Source of the DNA: Patescibacteria group bacterium
Lineage (GTDB): Bacteria > Patescibacteriota > Patescibacteriia > JAHIZJ01
Direction of reading: 5' to 3'
Assembly: GCA_041661625.1 (NCBI GenBank)
Contig: JBAZUB010000001.1
Coordinates: 186,001-250,000, forward strand
DNA length: 64,000 nucleotides
Position numbers and translations under genes: made by a program. How positions within the stretch are numbered: position 1 is the first letter of the stretch; each line of letters opens with the position of its first letter. The notes below the pieces were generated by a model that was given only the letters and a program-made list of their open reading frames with translations, ran no database searches and was not told where the DNA came from. Positions 8,438 through 15,685 of this stretch are shown here, one piece after another.

Positions 8438-8940
8438 TACTTATTTTCCTTTATCTGGGCTAACGCTCTATCTACGATTGCTTTTTGAGTCTTATCATCC
8501 AACTTCTCCTGAAGTATTTTTTCAGTCGCCTGAATCACTAAATCGGCTACTTCCTGCTTCACCTCTTTCAGCATGGTCAGCTTGGCCTCGGTAATTTCCT
8601 GTTTTGCTCGGCTGATTATTTCCTCTACTTCAAGACCGGCCGCCTGTAAGCGTTCGGCGCGCGTCCGCTCAGCCTGTTCGCCAGCCTGAGTAATGATCGA
8701 CTGGCCTTGCTGCCGGGCGGCATTTAATATTTCACCTTTGCTTTGCTCGCTGTCTCGTAGATTATCCTCGATCTTCTTGGCGTTGGCCAAACCATCTTCA
8801 ATAGTTTGAGAGCGTTTTTGCAACATTTTCAATATCGGCCGGTACGCGAATCGGTATAGCACAAACAGCAGAATGCCAAAGTTGATAATCTGCGCGACCA
8901 ATAATTTCCAGTCAATGCCGAGTTTGTCGATTAATTCCAT
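8437..8940 (-). CDS. atpF: F1Fo ATP synthase b subunit
   Basis: This is the peripheral-stalk subunit, 167 residues. One N-terminal membrane helix (about residues 13-31, LLVAQIINFGILLFVLYRF) is followed by a long charged helix rich in Ala, Glu, Lys and Gln that forms the stator dimer. It is encoded between atpE and atpH. Confidence 0.95.
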   Translation of the reverse strand: MELIDKLGIDWKLLVAQIINFGILLFVLYRFAYRPILKMLQKRSQTIEDGLANAKKIEDNLRDSEQSKGEILNAARQQGQSIITQAGEQAERTRAERLQAAGLEVEEIISRAKQEITEAKLTMLKEVKQEVADLVIQATEKILQEKLDDKTQKAIVDRALAQIKENK

Positions 8941-9017
8941 ATTACCTTCACATAATTGTTAACACGTTCACCCGCCTAAATTTTCTGTGAATACTTTGAC
9001 GGGTTTTCTGTCAGCAA

Positions 9018-9245
9018 CTAAACAAACTTGATAATCAGGGCGACCACCAATGCGTAAATAGCGATGGCCTCAGCGAACGCGATGGCAATTAACATTGGAA
9101 CCTGAATCTTGCCGGCTGATTCCGGGTTGCGGCCGATCGATTCCATGGCTTTGGCGGCCAGTTTACCGATAGCGAGTGCCGGCGCGAAACCACCGATGGC
9201 GATGGTTAGGGCGGCGGCCCACATTTTGACAGCTTCTGTTTCCAT
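9018..9245 (-). CDS. atpE: F1Fo ATP synthase c subunit
   Basis: This is the rotor-ring proteolipid, 75 residues: two membrane helices joined by the polar loop IGRNPES. The ion-carrying carboxylate is Glu59 (AFAEAIAIY). The residues after it (Ala, Ile) and the absence of a Gln in helix 1 do not match the Na+ ligand set of sodium c rings, so protons are the likely coupling ion. That conclusion is inferred from the motif only. Confidence 0.96.
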   Translation of the reverse strand: METEAVKMWAAALTIAIGGFAPALAIGKLAAKAMESIGRNPESAGKIQVPMLIAIAFAEAIAIYALVVALIIKFV

Positions 9246-9335
9246 AAACTTTCCTTTATTGGTTGCGGCGGCTTACGACGATGGATTGGTGTTTAACGTC
9301 GGCGCACCGTAACCGGTTACGAAATAAATAGCTAA

Positions 9336-10067
9336 TTAATGATGCTCCATGGTCGCTACTTCAAAAAATACCAGCGACAAAATGGCGAAAATAAAAGCCT
9401 GGATCACACCGACAAACATTTCCAGAAAGTAAAACGGCAGCGGCACGACGAATGGAACCAGGCTGGCAATGATTACCAGCAACACTTCGCCGGCAAAAAC
9501 ATTGCCAAACAACCGGAATGAAAATGATACAATTGTTGCCAATTGATCAATTCCTTCTAATAAACCGATAATCGGATTTTTCAGATTGATAAACCGTTTC
9601 GAGTATTTAACGATGCCGATGGTAATAATGCCGAATACCTGCACCATAATGACCGAGATGAGCGCCAATGCCAGGGTTACATTCAGATCTGAGTTAACCG
9701 TACGAAATAGCGGCACTAATACATGTTTGCCTTCTTTAATTTCATTAAAACCGATCGTACCAAAACCCGGCAATAGACCCAGCCAATTCGACGTCACTAC
9801 GAATAAAAATATCGTCACTACCCAGGGAAAGAACCGAATTGATTTCTTGCGATCATGGGTAACACCGTCCATCAAATTCAACCAAGTTTCAAAAATGAAT
9901 TCAACAATATTCTGCAAACCCTTGGGGACTGATTTGATGCCTTTTCTCTTCAATGACCAGACCAATCCTAGCAAGACAACCACACTAATCCATGAGGCTA
10001 ATAGTGTATTGGTGACCGGCAATGGTCCGATATTAAATAACTTTTCAGCCGCGAGCGAAATGTGCAT
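9336..10067 (-). CDS. atpB: F1Fo ATP synthase a subunit
   Basis: This stator channel subunit has 243 residues and five or six membrane helices. The essential arginine is Arg185 in SFSFRLFGNVFAGE. The second half shows the conserved C-terminal pair of helices ending FFEVATMEHH. The gene is two bases downstream of the small AtpZ/AtpI-like gene. Confidence 0.96.
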   Translation of the reverse strand: MHISLAAEKLFNIGPLPVTNTLLASWISVVVLLGLVWSLKRKGIKSVPKGLQNIVEFIFETWLNLMDGVTHDRKKSIRFFPWVVTIFLFVVTSNWLGLLPGFGTIGFNEIKEGKHVLVPLFRTVNSDLNVTLALALISVIMVQVFGIITIGIVKYSKRFINLKNPIIGLLEGIDQLATIVSFSFRLFGNVFAGEVLLVIIASLVPFVVPLPFYFLEMFVGVIQAFIFAILSLVFFEVATMEHH

Positions 10068-10069
10068 AT

Positions 10070-10360
10070 TTAATGTATTTGATCATTCTTTGGGTCGGGC
10101 GCTGGCTTTGTTTGGCTCGAAGTACGATCCATTCGGGACATCACCCGGATAGCTTTCATGTAAACTCCCACAGTTGAGATTAACATGGATAAGCCGATGC
10201 CGGCGATCATTATCCACGGCTTAGTGCCCAGCCAGCGATCGGCGAAGGCACCTCCAACTGCTAGAACTACGACTGGAATAGCGATGGTGTAGCCAAGTTC
10301 CCACGCGAAACGCAAGGCAGACCAATCGCTGTCTGTGTTTTTATCCCTCCGGTCAGACAT
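10070..10360 (-). CDS. AtpZ/AtpI-like small membrane protein
   Basis: This 96-residue protein has two membrane helices (about residues 27-45 and 50-70) and is the first gene of the ATP synthase operon. Position, length and the motif GGAFADRWLGTKPW match the AtpZ/AtpI group, thought to help ring assembly or divalent cation supply. The tail is hydrophilic. The exact role is not settled for this family. Confidence 0.8.
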   Translation of the reverse strand: MSDRRDKNTDSDWSALRFAWELGYTIAIPVVVLAVGGAFADRWLGTKPWIMIAGIGLSMLISTVGVYMKAIRVMSRMDRTSSQTKPAPDPKNDQIH

Positions 10361-10410
10361 GCGTACTTGTGATACAGTTATTCACTTCTAATACGACCGT
10401 ATTTTAAACT

Positions 10411-10437
10411 ATTTTGGCTAATTTTTCAAGCCAAAAT
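10411..10437 (-). promoter_or_regulatory. Hairpin in the atp operon leader
   Basis: ATTTTGGCT (10411-10419) pairs with AGCCAAAAT (10429-10437) between the predicted start of transcription and the first atp gene. The 10361-10667 gap otherwise holds the divergent promoters and no gene I can support. Confidence 0.4.
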
Positions 10438-10465
10438 ATATTATTACTCTAATATTAGCCATATT

Positions 10466-10471
10466 ATTATA
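10466..10471 (-). promoter_or_regulatory. -10 element of the atp operon
   Basis: A perfect TATAAT (minus strand) lies about 105 bases upstream of the first atp gene. I see no convincing -35. Confidence 0.45.
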
Positions 10472-10586
10472 CAATTGTTAATTTTACTTTTCAGGTAATG
10501 ACACTATTCTCACTTACGAACAACTCTAAGTAATTACTAGTTCATATTTGGTATGACTCTATATTGGCCAAAGTTGGGATAACTTT

Positions 10587-10615
10587 TTGACAAATATCAA
10601 TAAGTGCGCTATACT
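10587..10615 (+). promoter_or_regulatory. Near-consensus sigma70 promoter
   Basis: TTGACA (10587-10592), a 17-base spacer and TATACT (10610-10615). Just upstream an AAAGTT/AACTTT inverted repeat with a five-base gap could be an operator. Confidence 0.75.
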
Positions 10616-10667
10616 TAGTTGAGTGTTCAAGAAGTTTGGACATTTTATTTTTCACCGGAGGTACACC

Positions 10668-10799
10668 GTGAACGATTTGCCAACCCACAGCGCACTTTCA
10701 CAGGCCAGGGATGAAAACGAAAAAACCCTGGACAACTTACGGGAAGCGTTACGGAAATTCCGTGAAGCCTGCCGCAAATTGGAAGCACAGATTAAGTAG
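10668..10799 (+). CDS. 43-residue helical peptide
   Basis: This short frame starts at GTG, seven bases after CGGAGGT, and ends with TAG. The peptide begins VNDLPTHSALSQARDENE and ends with a highly charged helix whose Leu, Phe, Cys and Ile residues fall at heptad-like spacing, so a small coiled coil is likely. One cysteine sits in the middle of the helix. It has a near-consensus promoter, a long leader, a strong ribosome-binding site and a terminator, so despite its size I regard it as a real gene. The function is unknown. Confidence 0.65.
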   Translation: MNDLPTHSALSQARDENEKTLDNLREALRKFREACRKLEAQIK

Positions 10800-10823
10800 C
10801 GTATCTCGACACAACGCAGAAAC

Positions 10824-10851
10824 GATCACCAGGATTTGGCGATCTGTTTTT
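10824..10851 (+). terminator. Rho-independent terminator
   Basis: GATCACC (10824-10830) pairs with GGCGATC (10838-10844) with one mismatch, and the stem can extend through flanking A and T runs. A T tract follows. It ends the 43-codon gene. Confidence 0.6.
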
Positions 10852-10889
10852 GCTTTATGGGCATGCTATATGAAACTAGCATTAAGTCT

Positions 10890-10995
10890 GTCACTCTGAG
10901 CGTAGGTAATCCGAAACGAAGAGTCTGGCTCAACTGATCACAAAAAACACCGCGAATTAGACTCCTCCTTCTCGCAAACTTGGCGTCGGAGTGAC
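10890..10995. repeat. Nested inverted-repeat element
   Basis: GTCACTC (10890-10896) pairs with GAGTGAC (10989-10995). Inside it GAGTCT (10921-10926) pairs with AGACTC (10959-10964). It sits between the peptide gene and the 3' end of rmuC and encodes nothing visible. Confidence 0.6.
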
Positions 10996-11025
10996 TAAAA
11001 TGTGTGATAAGTTGTTTCCCAAGCT

Positions 11026-12105
11026 CTACTCTTCGTCATCCGGTCGGATCGAAGTGCGGTCTAGCAATGGCAGATCAGCCGCCTCACCCTGTTTGGTTAT
11101 TTTCAACACGTCTTTATCAACCTTGAGGAATTCCTTGGTGGCGGCATTGTAGCTATTCACGGTTGTATCAAGATGGTTGCCCATTTTTACAAAATAGGTT
11201 TCATAGCTTTTTAAATGACGGCCCAGGTTCTCCACGTTTTTCAATATCTCTTTGGTTGATTTTTCTACTTGCAATGCTCGCATTCCTTGCATTACAGTCT
11301 GCAAATAGGCCAAAAATGAGGTGGGCGATACAATGATAACGTGGTATTTACGCGCCGCCCGCTGAATCATATTCTCTGTATCTTCTTGAATAGCGCCGAT
11401 TTTATTCACCAATAAATCGTAGTATATCGCCTCATGTGGAATGAACATAAAGGCGAATTCCATGGTTTTTTCTTCCGGGCGGATATATTTGGCTGTTTCC
11501 GTGATCCGCATTTTTAGATCATTGACAAACAGTTTTTCCAAGCGTACTTTTTCGCTTTCATCCCGCTCCCCCGCCAGCCGGTTATAGTTCTCCAGTGAAA
11601 ACTTCGAGTCAATTGGAATTACCTTGTTCTCGGCAAATACCACCGCGTCGACCGCCTCTCCATCCTTAAATCGGTACTGCATTTGATATGAACCGGGCGG
11701 GAGCACATTTTTCAGCACGGTTTCCAAATAATATTCACCAAGAATCCCCCGCTGTTTTGGGTTTTTCAAAATATCCTGCAGGCTCTGAAGCTGGTCGGCA
11801 AAATTAACCACCTGGCGGTTGGTTTCATCCAGTTTTGTCAGTCGCTCGGTAACGTCCTGGATAATCTTGGTGCTTTGGCCAAATTGACCCTGGATGGTCT
11901 GTTGAACCTGCCGGCTGTGTTCAATCTGATTCTGCTGCAGTGATTGCAGGTCTTGCTTTAACATCATCATTGGATCGCTCATGGCGGCCTGTTTGCGATC
12001 TTGGTCTTGTTGTAATCTACGAAATTGCGCCTGAAGAAATGCGATCACGGCCACAAAACCGATAATAAGTAAAACGATGGTGATAATTAGATTTCCGATG
12101 TTCAT
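11026..12105 (-). CDS. rmuC: DNA recombination protein RmuC
   Basis: RmuC-family proteins are predicted nuclease-fold proteins that limit rearrangements at inverted repeats. This 359-residue copy has an N-terminal membrane helix (about residues 5-25), a long coiled coil to about residue 115, then the conserved core with PKQRGILGEYYLE, the DAVVF...IPIDSKFSLENY block and the IIVSPTSFLAYLQTV helix. The call rests on these segments. It appears to be transcribed alone. Its presence fits a genome with many palindromes. Confidence 0.92.
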   Translation of the reverse strand: MNIGNLIITIVLLIIGFVAVIAFLQAQFRRLQQDQDRKQAAMSDPMMMLKQDLQSLQQNQIEHSRQVQQTIQGQFGQSTKIIQDVTERLTKLDETNRQVVNFADQLQSLQDILKNPKQRGILGEYYLETVLKNVLPPGSYQMQYRFKDGEAVDAVVFAENKVIPIDSKFSLENYNRLAGERDESEKVRLEKLFVNDLKMRITETAKYIRPEEKTMEFAFMFIPHEAIYYDLLVNKIGAIQEDTENMIQRAARKYHVIIVSPTSFLAYLQTVMQGMRALQVEKSTKEILKNVENLGRHLKSYETYFVKMGNHLDTTVNSYNAATKEFLKVDKDVLKITKQGEAADLPLLDRTSIRPDDEE

Positions 12106-12160
12106 AAATTGAAGGGTTTAATTACGTTATACGATATAACACCATGATAGCATAGCCTCA

Positions 12161-12655
12161 CTAACGTATAATGTCCCACACCTTCTTAATTGCTAGCTTT
12201 ATCTCAGATATTTGCTCTAGTATTTTTCGGCCTATATCGATACGCTCATGACCCTTGGTGTCTACAAATAAACTAAACGACCTCTCAAATTCCTTGTACA
12301 GATCATGCAGACGCTCTATCTCTAATATATCGAAGCCTTGCTCATCATACTGCCGACTTAAGTCAATAAGCTCCCGATTAATGCCCTGAAAAGCTTCGTA
12401 GATCTCGCGGTCTAGAGTGCTCTCTACTTCTGTGTTTTCTGTGGCTGGCGAATCGCTTGTTGGCGTTTCTCTATATGACGTATCACGCAAGTTGTGCCTT
12501 GCTAGTAACTCTAGTTCATCAAGCGTTTCTTCTACTGAGCCTAGCGATCCTTTCTCTTTCGCCTTTAGAAATTTTCAATCGCTGCGACCTTCACTGTTCC
12601 TAATTTCTTCAGGCGTCAGAGGCGTGAATGGAGATTCGGTGTTGTGTGACATCAT
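12161..12655 (-). pseudogene. Helical protein gene interrupted by one in-frame TGA
   Basis: Reading from the ATG at 12655, five bases after the tatD stop, gives 26 residues (MMSHNTESPFTPL...GRSD), then TGA at 12575-12577. The same frame stays open for 137 more residues to 12161. The part after the stop starts KFLKAKEKGSLGS and is a charged, helical protein with heptad-like spacing and no membrane segment. A later TTG at 12490 could restart translation and give 109 residues, but no ribosome-binding site is visible there. A single TGG-to-TGA change would explain the break (Ser-Asp-Trp-Lys). UGA readthrough is the alternative. I do not recognise the family. Confidence 0.65.
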
Positions 12656-12660
12656 AATAT

Positions 12661-13446
12661 TTATGCTAGGTTAAACAACTTCGTGGCATTCTCCCCCGTC
12701 ACCTCGATTATATCATCTATCGACTTTTGGCGCAGTTCAGCCACTTTGGCGGCCACGTACTTTACGAATACTGGCTCATTGCGCTTACCCCGTCGCGGCA
12801 CAGGCGCTAAATAGGGCGCGTCGGTTTCGATCAACATCTTATCCAACGGCATCGTTCGCGCCACATCCAACAACGCCTCGTCCTTGGTAAACGTAATTAT
12901 GCCGGTAAAACCAAGATGGAATCCTAGATTTAAGAACCTTTGTGCTAATGCGGAGTCGCCTAGAAAACAGTGGATTACTCCCCGATGTACCGGTCCAATT
13001 CTTTCCAGCTCGATCAACAGATCCTCATAGGCGTCGCGACAATGCACAATCACGGGTAAGTCTTGTTCGATAGCCAGACTATATTGTTCGGTAAATATTT
13101 CCTTTTGTCTGGCGATTACCTCCGCATGATTTGCGCCGTCAGGTAGCCGGTAGTAATCCAAACCAATTTCGCCGATTGCGACCAAGTGCTGACGATGGTC
13201 TCGAGCGAATGTTTTGATTGCCGAATAATCATAATCGGTATCAGCCAAATGTATCGGATGAAAACCAACCGCTGCGTACAATCGTCCAGGATATTTTACA
13301 GCCAAATCAATCGCCAACTGGCTATTATCCAGTCGCGAAGCGGGATTAACTACTTTCATATCAGCCGCGATTACCCGATCTATCACATCCGCTCGGTCGG
13401 GATCGTAGGCTTTGAAATTCAGATGCGCGTGGGTATCGATCAGCAT
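12661..13446 (-). CDS. tatD: TatD-family metal-dependent DNase
   Basis: TatD proteins are TIM-barrel metal hydrolases acting as 3'-5' exonucleases or D-aminoacyl-tRNA-like hydrolases. The 261-residue protein shows the metal site DTHAHLN (His6, His8), GEIGLDYYR with its Glu, VIHCRDAYED, VIHCFLGD and IETDAPYLAP. All metal ligands are present. It lies two bases after the CvpA-like gene, and the interrupted helical gene follows it in the same operon. Confidence 0.93.
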   Translation of the reverse strand: MLIDTHAHLNFKAYDPDRADVIDRVIAADMKVVNPASRLDNSQLAIDLAVKYPGRLYAAVGFHPIHLADTDYDYSAIKTFARDHRQHLVAIGEIGLDYYRLPDGANHAEVIARQKEIFTEQYSLAIEQDLPVIVHCRDAYEDLLIELERIGPVHRGVIHCFLGDSALAQRFLNLGFHLGFTGIITFTKDEALLDVARTMPLDKMLIETDAPYLAPVPRRGKRNEPVFVKYVAAKVAELRQKSIDDIIEVTGENATKLFNLA

Positions 13447-13448
13447 AT

Positions 13449-13955
13449 TTACGATACCACCGAATCAACCAGCTTCGGCAAAACGAAATTAAACAGGTCG
13501 GCTATCCTAATTAGAAACTGGGCAAATTGCGATGCCGCCACCGAATCGGAAAAAACCGATGGACCGATGAAAGACTCCGCCGTCTTGATCACAATGCCGA
13601 CCACGATAAATCCCTCAATCAAACCCAGCAGCGCGCCGCTGATTCGATTCATAATCGAGAAAAACGGTATGAACTTGAGCCATTGAAAGGTCTTAGCCAG
13701 CACCCAGACAAACAGGCCGACCAAACGATTAATTACCAGGAATATAATCACAAAAGCGACTACGGCAGCGGCGGCGTGATTCTTGAAAAATATCGGCTCC
13801 AGCCAAACCGCCAGATCGGCATAATTACGGATGGCGATGTAATAGCCGACAAACGTACCCAATAGCGCACCCAATGTCTGAAATAACCCGGCAAAAAACC
13901 CAGCCGCGACAAAACCACCGATAAACACAAGCAATAAGATGTCGAAGGTGGCCAT
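13449..13955 (-). CDS. CvpA-family membrane protein
   Basis: This 168-residue protein has four membrane helices and the CvpA pattern (FDILLLVFIGGFVAAGFFAGLF near the start, then LVGLFVWVLAKTFQWLKFIPF and the glycine-rich LLGLIEGFIVVGIV). In other bacteria CvpA is linked to envelope stress and colicin V production. The molecular activity is unknown. An extended -10 (TGGTATAAT) lies about 30 bases upstream of the ATG. It heads the operon with tatD. Confidence 0.8.
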   Translation of the reverse strand: MATFDILLLVFIGGFVAAGFFAGLFQTLGALLGTFVGYYIAIRNYADLAVWLEPIFFKNHAAAAVVAFVIIFLVINRLVGLFVWVLAKTFQWLKFIPFFSIMNRISGALLGLIEGFIVVGIVIKTAESFIGPSVFSDSVAASQFAQFLIRIADLFNFVLPKLVDSVVS

Positions 13956-14035
13956 GAGTTTGAAACGTTATTCTATGAGTGGATTATACCACTTCTAATG
14001 TCTTCACGAAACCGCCGCTTTGTAACGTATTCAAG

Positions 14036-14064
14036 TTGACAATATTACCAAATTGCCTTACATT
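14036..14064 (+). promoter_or_regulatory. Sigma70 promoter of an orphan membrane gene
   Basis: TTGACA (14036-14041), a 17-base spacer and TACATT (14059-14064). The predicted transcript has a leader of about 170 bases before the ATG at 14243. Confidence 0.6.
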
Positions 14065-14242
14065 GCCATATCGTTCATTTTTACTAAGGTTATAGCTTTA
14101 TCGCGAGGACGCTTCCCCGCTATTAAGCTGTAGCCTTCCGATAGGTTTCAGCCCGCGACCCGACAGACGGGCCTCGGACCTTTCAACTCCAACGCACGCA
14201 CACAAGCTAATAACTTGTAGATGACGATGCACGGAGGGGAAA

Positions 14243-14743
14243 ATGTTGATCGCATTCTTGCTTCTGGTGGTACTGGTGTTGGCACTGATCTTTGTGCCAT
14301 ACTTCAGAAACCGGCACAACCAACAGAACAGTCAGCGGTTCCTGGACCGGATCTATCGGGTGAATGGGTCTGTGGTCTACCACAGGCTTACCAACCAAAG
14401 ATCCTGCGCGTTCGCTATGTCTGACGCCGGTTCGGTCTTGGACAGGCAACGCGGGGAGACGTACAGGGTGTACACCGCCGGAATGATCGTTGTATATGCC
14501 TTGGCTGACCAGGCCATCATCAACGATGTCATCAGGTTGTTCACCCGGGGTGACAAGATATCTCCTGAGGATATCGACCTCGCTAAGAGGGTCCTGTTCC
14601 GTCAGGATCACATGATGTATGTCCCGTTCCCCTACGGGAAAAAAGAACGGTGCGGGATTCACTATATCGAGTTTGACACGGTGAGTGAAGAAGCGGCCGC
14701 CCAGCGTCTCTACAGAGCCCTGGTAGCCCGCAGTCAGCAGTAA
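14243..14743 (+). CDS. Orphan membrane-anchored protein
   Basis: This 166-residue protein starts at ATG 14243, four bases after GGAGGGG. It opens with one membrane helix (residues 2-19, LIAFLLLVVLVLALIFVP) followed by a basic stretch, so the rest should be cytoplasmic if the positive-inside rule holds. The soluble part has mixed alpha/beta character with no motif I can name. Codon use is G+C-rich compared with the flanking minus-strand genes. It has its own promoter and terminator. Confidence 0.7.
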   Translation: MLIAFLLLVVLVLALIFVPYFRNRHNQQNSQRFLDRIYRVNGSVVYHRLTNQRSCAFAMSDAGSVLDRQRGETYRVYTAGMIVVYALADQAIINDVIRLFTRGDKISPEDIDLAKRVLFRQDHMMYVPFPYGKKERCGIHYIEFDTVSEEAAAQRLYRALVARSQQ

Positions 14744-14776
14744 CCATTATCTTTCCATCGGATCAATGACGATCCC

Positions 14777-14808
14777 AGCCGCGCGCATACTGTGTCCGCG
14801 GCTTTTCT
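14777..14808 (+). terminator. Rho-independent terminator
   Basis: AGCCGCG (14777-14783) pairs with CGCGGCT (14797-14803), followed by TTTCTATTTATTTT. It ends the orphan gene and faces the 3' end of the MEMO-family gene. Confidence 0.8.
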
Positions 14809-14810
14809 AT

Positions 14811-15683
14811 TTATTTTGTGTAATAGGCCGTGAAATAACTGGTCACCTCAGATAATTTTGACTGCCCAGTTACCTTGGCTGAATTTGTGTTTTCCAGTAT
14901 GACCAACTCTTTAGATTGTCGTAGATGTACGTATTCCAAAACGGTGCGCATAGTCGGCTTTGAATCAACATACATTTCCTCGACACGATTCGTATTCAAA
15001 CTTGTTAACGCTGTTAAAGTGACAGCATCCTGCCGATCGGCCTCATCAGACGTGAGATAATGGGAAAAATCAGCACTAGCAATAACAAGTGCGTCTGATG
15101 GTAGAAGTACGTTCAGCTGTTTTGCTAAGCTGATTTGATTGGTTTCGCTTGCTGTATTTTTCAGAATGATCGGTACGAACTTTGTGTTTGGCCAGGTTCG
15201 CTTGATAAATGACACTTCGGCCGATATGGAATGTTCTTGTGTAAATATTCGTTCATCAACATTTACTAATCCCGAATCAACTAATTCACCAATTAACTCT
15301 GTGTCTCGATTTAATATTCCGTAGGGCGTGTTCCAATCACCGTTGGAAGTTAGAATCGGTCCATTGCCAATCTCGTTATGATTGGGGCCGACCACCACTA
15401 CCACGCTGGGTTTTAATTCTTGAACGCCATCAAACCAGCGCGCAATTTGATGCGATGCCAGCAAGTGATGCGGAATAATCCCGGCCACTACAACAGTCTG
15501 TTCGGCCACTGGCTGGTTACCGGTAAAGGCGCGATCGAAAAAAGCTCGATCCATCGAGTAGGAACGCTGAACAATACCACCCGGATTGGAGGTATTGTTC
15601 TTGTTTGTTTCGATTGTTTTAGCTGGCCGCGCACAACCAGTCAGTGTCAGCAATATTGCGCTCAATAGCGCCAGCCGTTTCAT
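14811..15683 (-). CDS. MEMO-family (AmmeMemoRadiSam B) lipoprotein
   Basis: The MEMO family has a fold related to extradiol dioxygenases and uses histidines to hold metal. This protein carries GIIPHHLLASHQIA, VVVVGPNHNEIGNG, FTQEHSISAEVSF and IASADFSHYLTSDEAD, which match the family blocks. The start at 15683 gives a lipoprotein signal with lipobox LTGC (Cys17) and sits three bases after the stop of the upstream gene; a longer start at 15710 would overlap that gene. A secreted lipid-anchored MEMO protein is unusual, as most are cytosolic. The reaction is unknown. Confidence 0.85.
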   Translation of the reverse strand: MKRLALLSAILLTLTGCARPAKTIETNKNNTSNPGGIVQRSYSMDRAFFDRAFTGNQPVAEQTVVVAGIIPHHLLASHQIARWFDGVQELKPSVVVVVGPNHNEIGNGPILTSNGDWNTPYGILNRDTELIGELVDSGLVNVDERIFTQEHSISAEVSFIKRTWPNTKFVPIILKNTASETNQISLAKQLNVLLPSDALVIASADFSHYLTSDEADRQDAVTLTALTSLNTNRVEEMYVDSKPTMRTVLEYVHLRQSKELVILENTNSAKVTGQSKLSEVTSYFTAYYTK

Positions 15684-15685
15684 CT

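Noticed and set aside
9018..9245. Sodium-dependent ATP synthase
   Set aside because: The c subunit lacks the Gln and Ser/Thr ligands expected around the carboxylate.
12575..12577. Recoding of UGA as glycine, as in some related candidate phyla
   Set aside because: All other long genes here end at UGA, UAA or UAG without internal UGA, so recoding of the whole genome is not supported.
12417..12674. Plus-strand frame opposite the interrupted helical gene
   Set aside because: Its Ser-rich translation is the shadow of the minus-strand gene.
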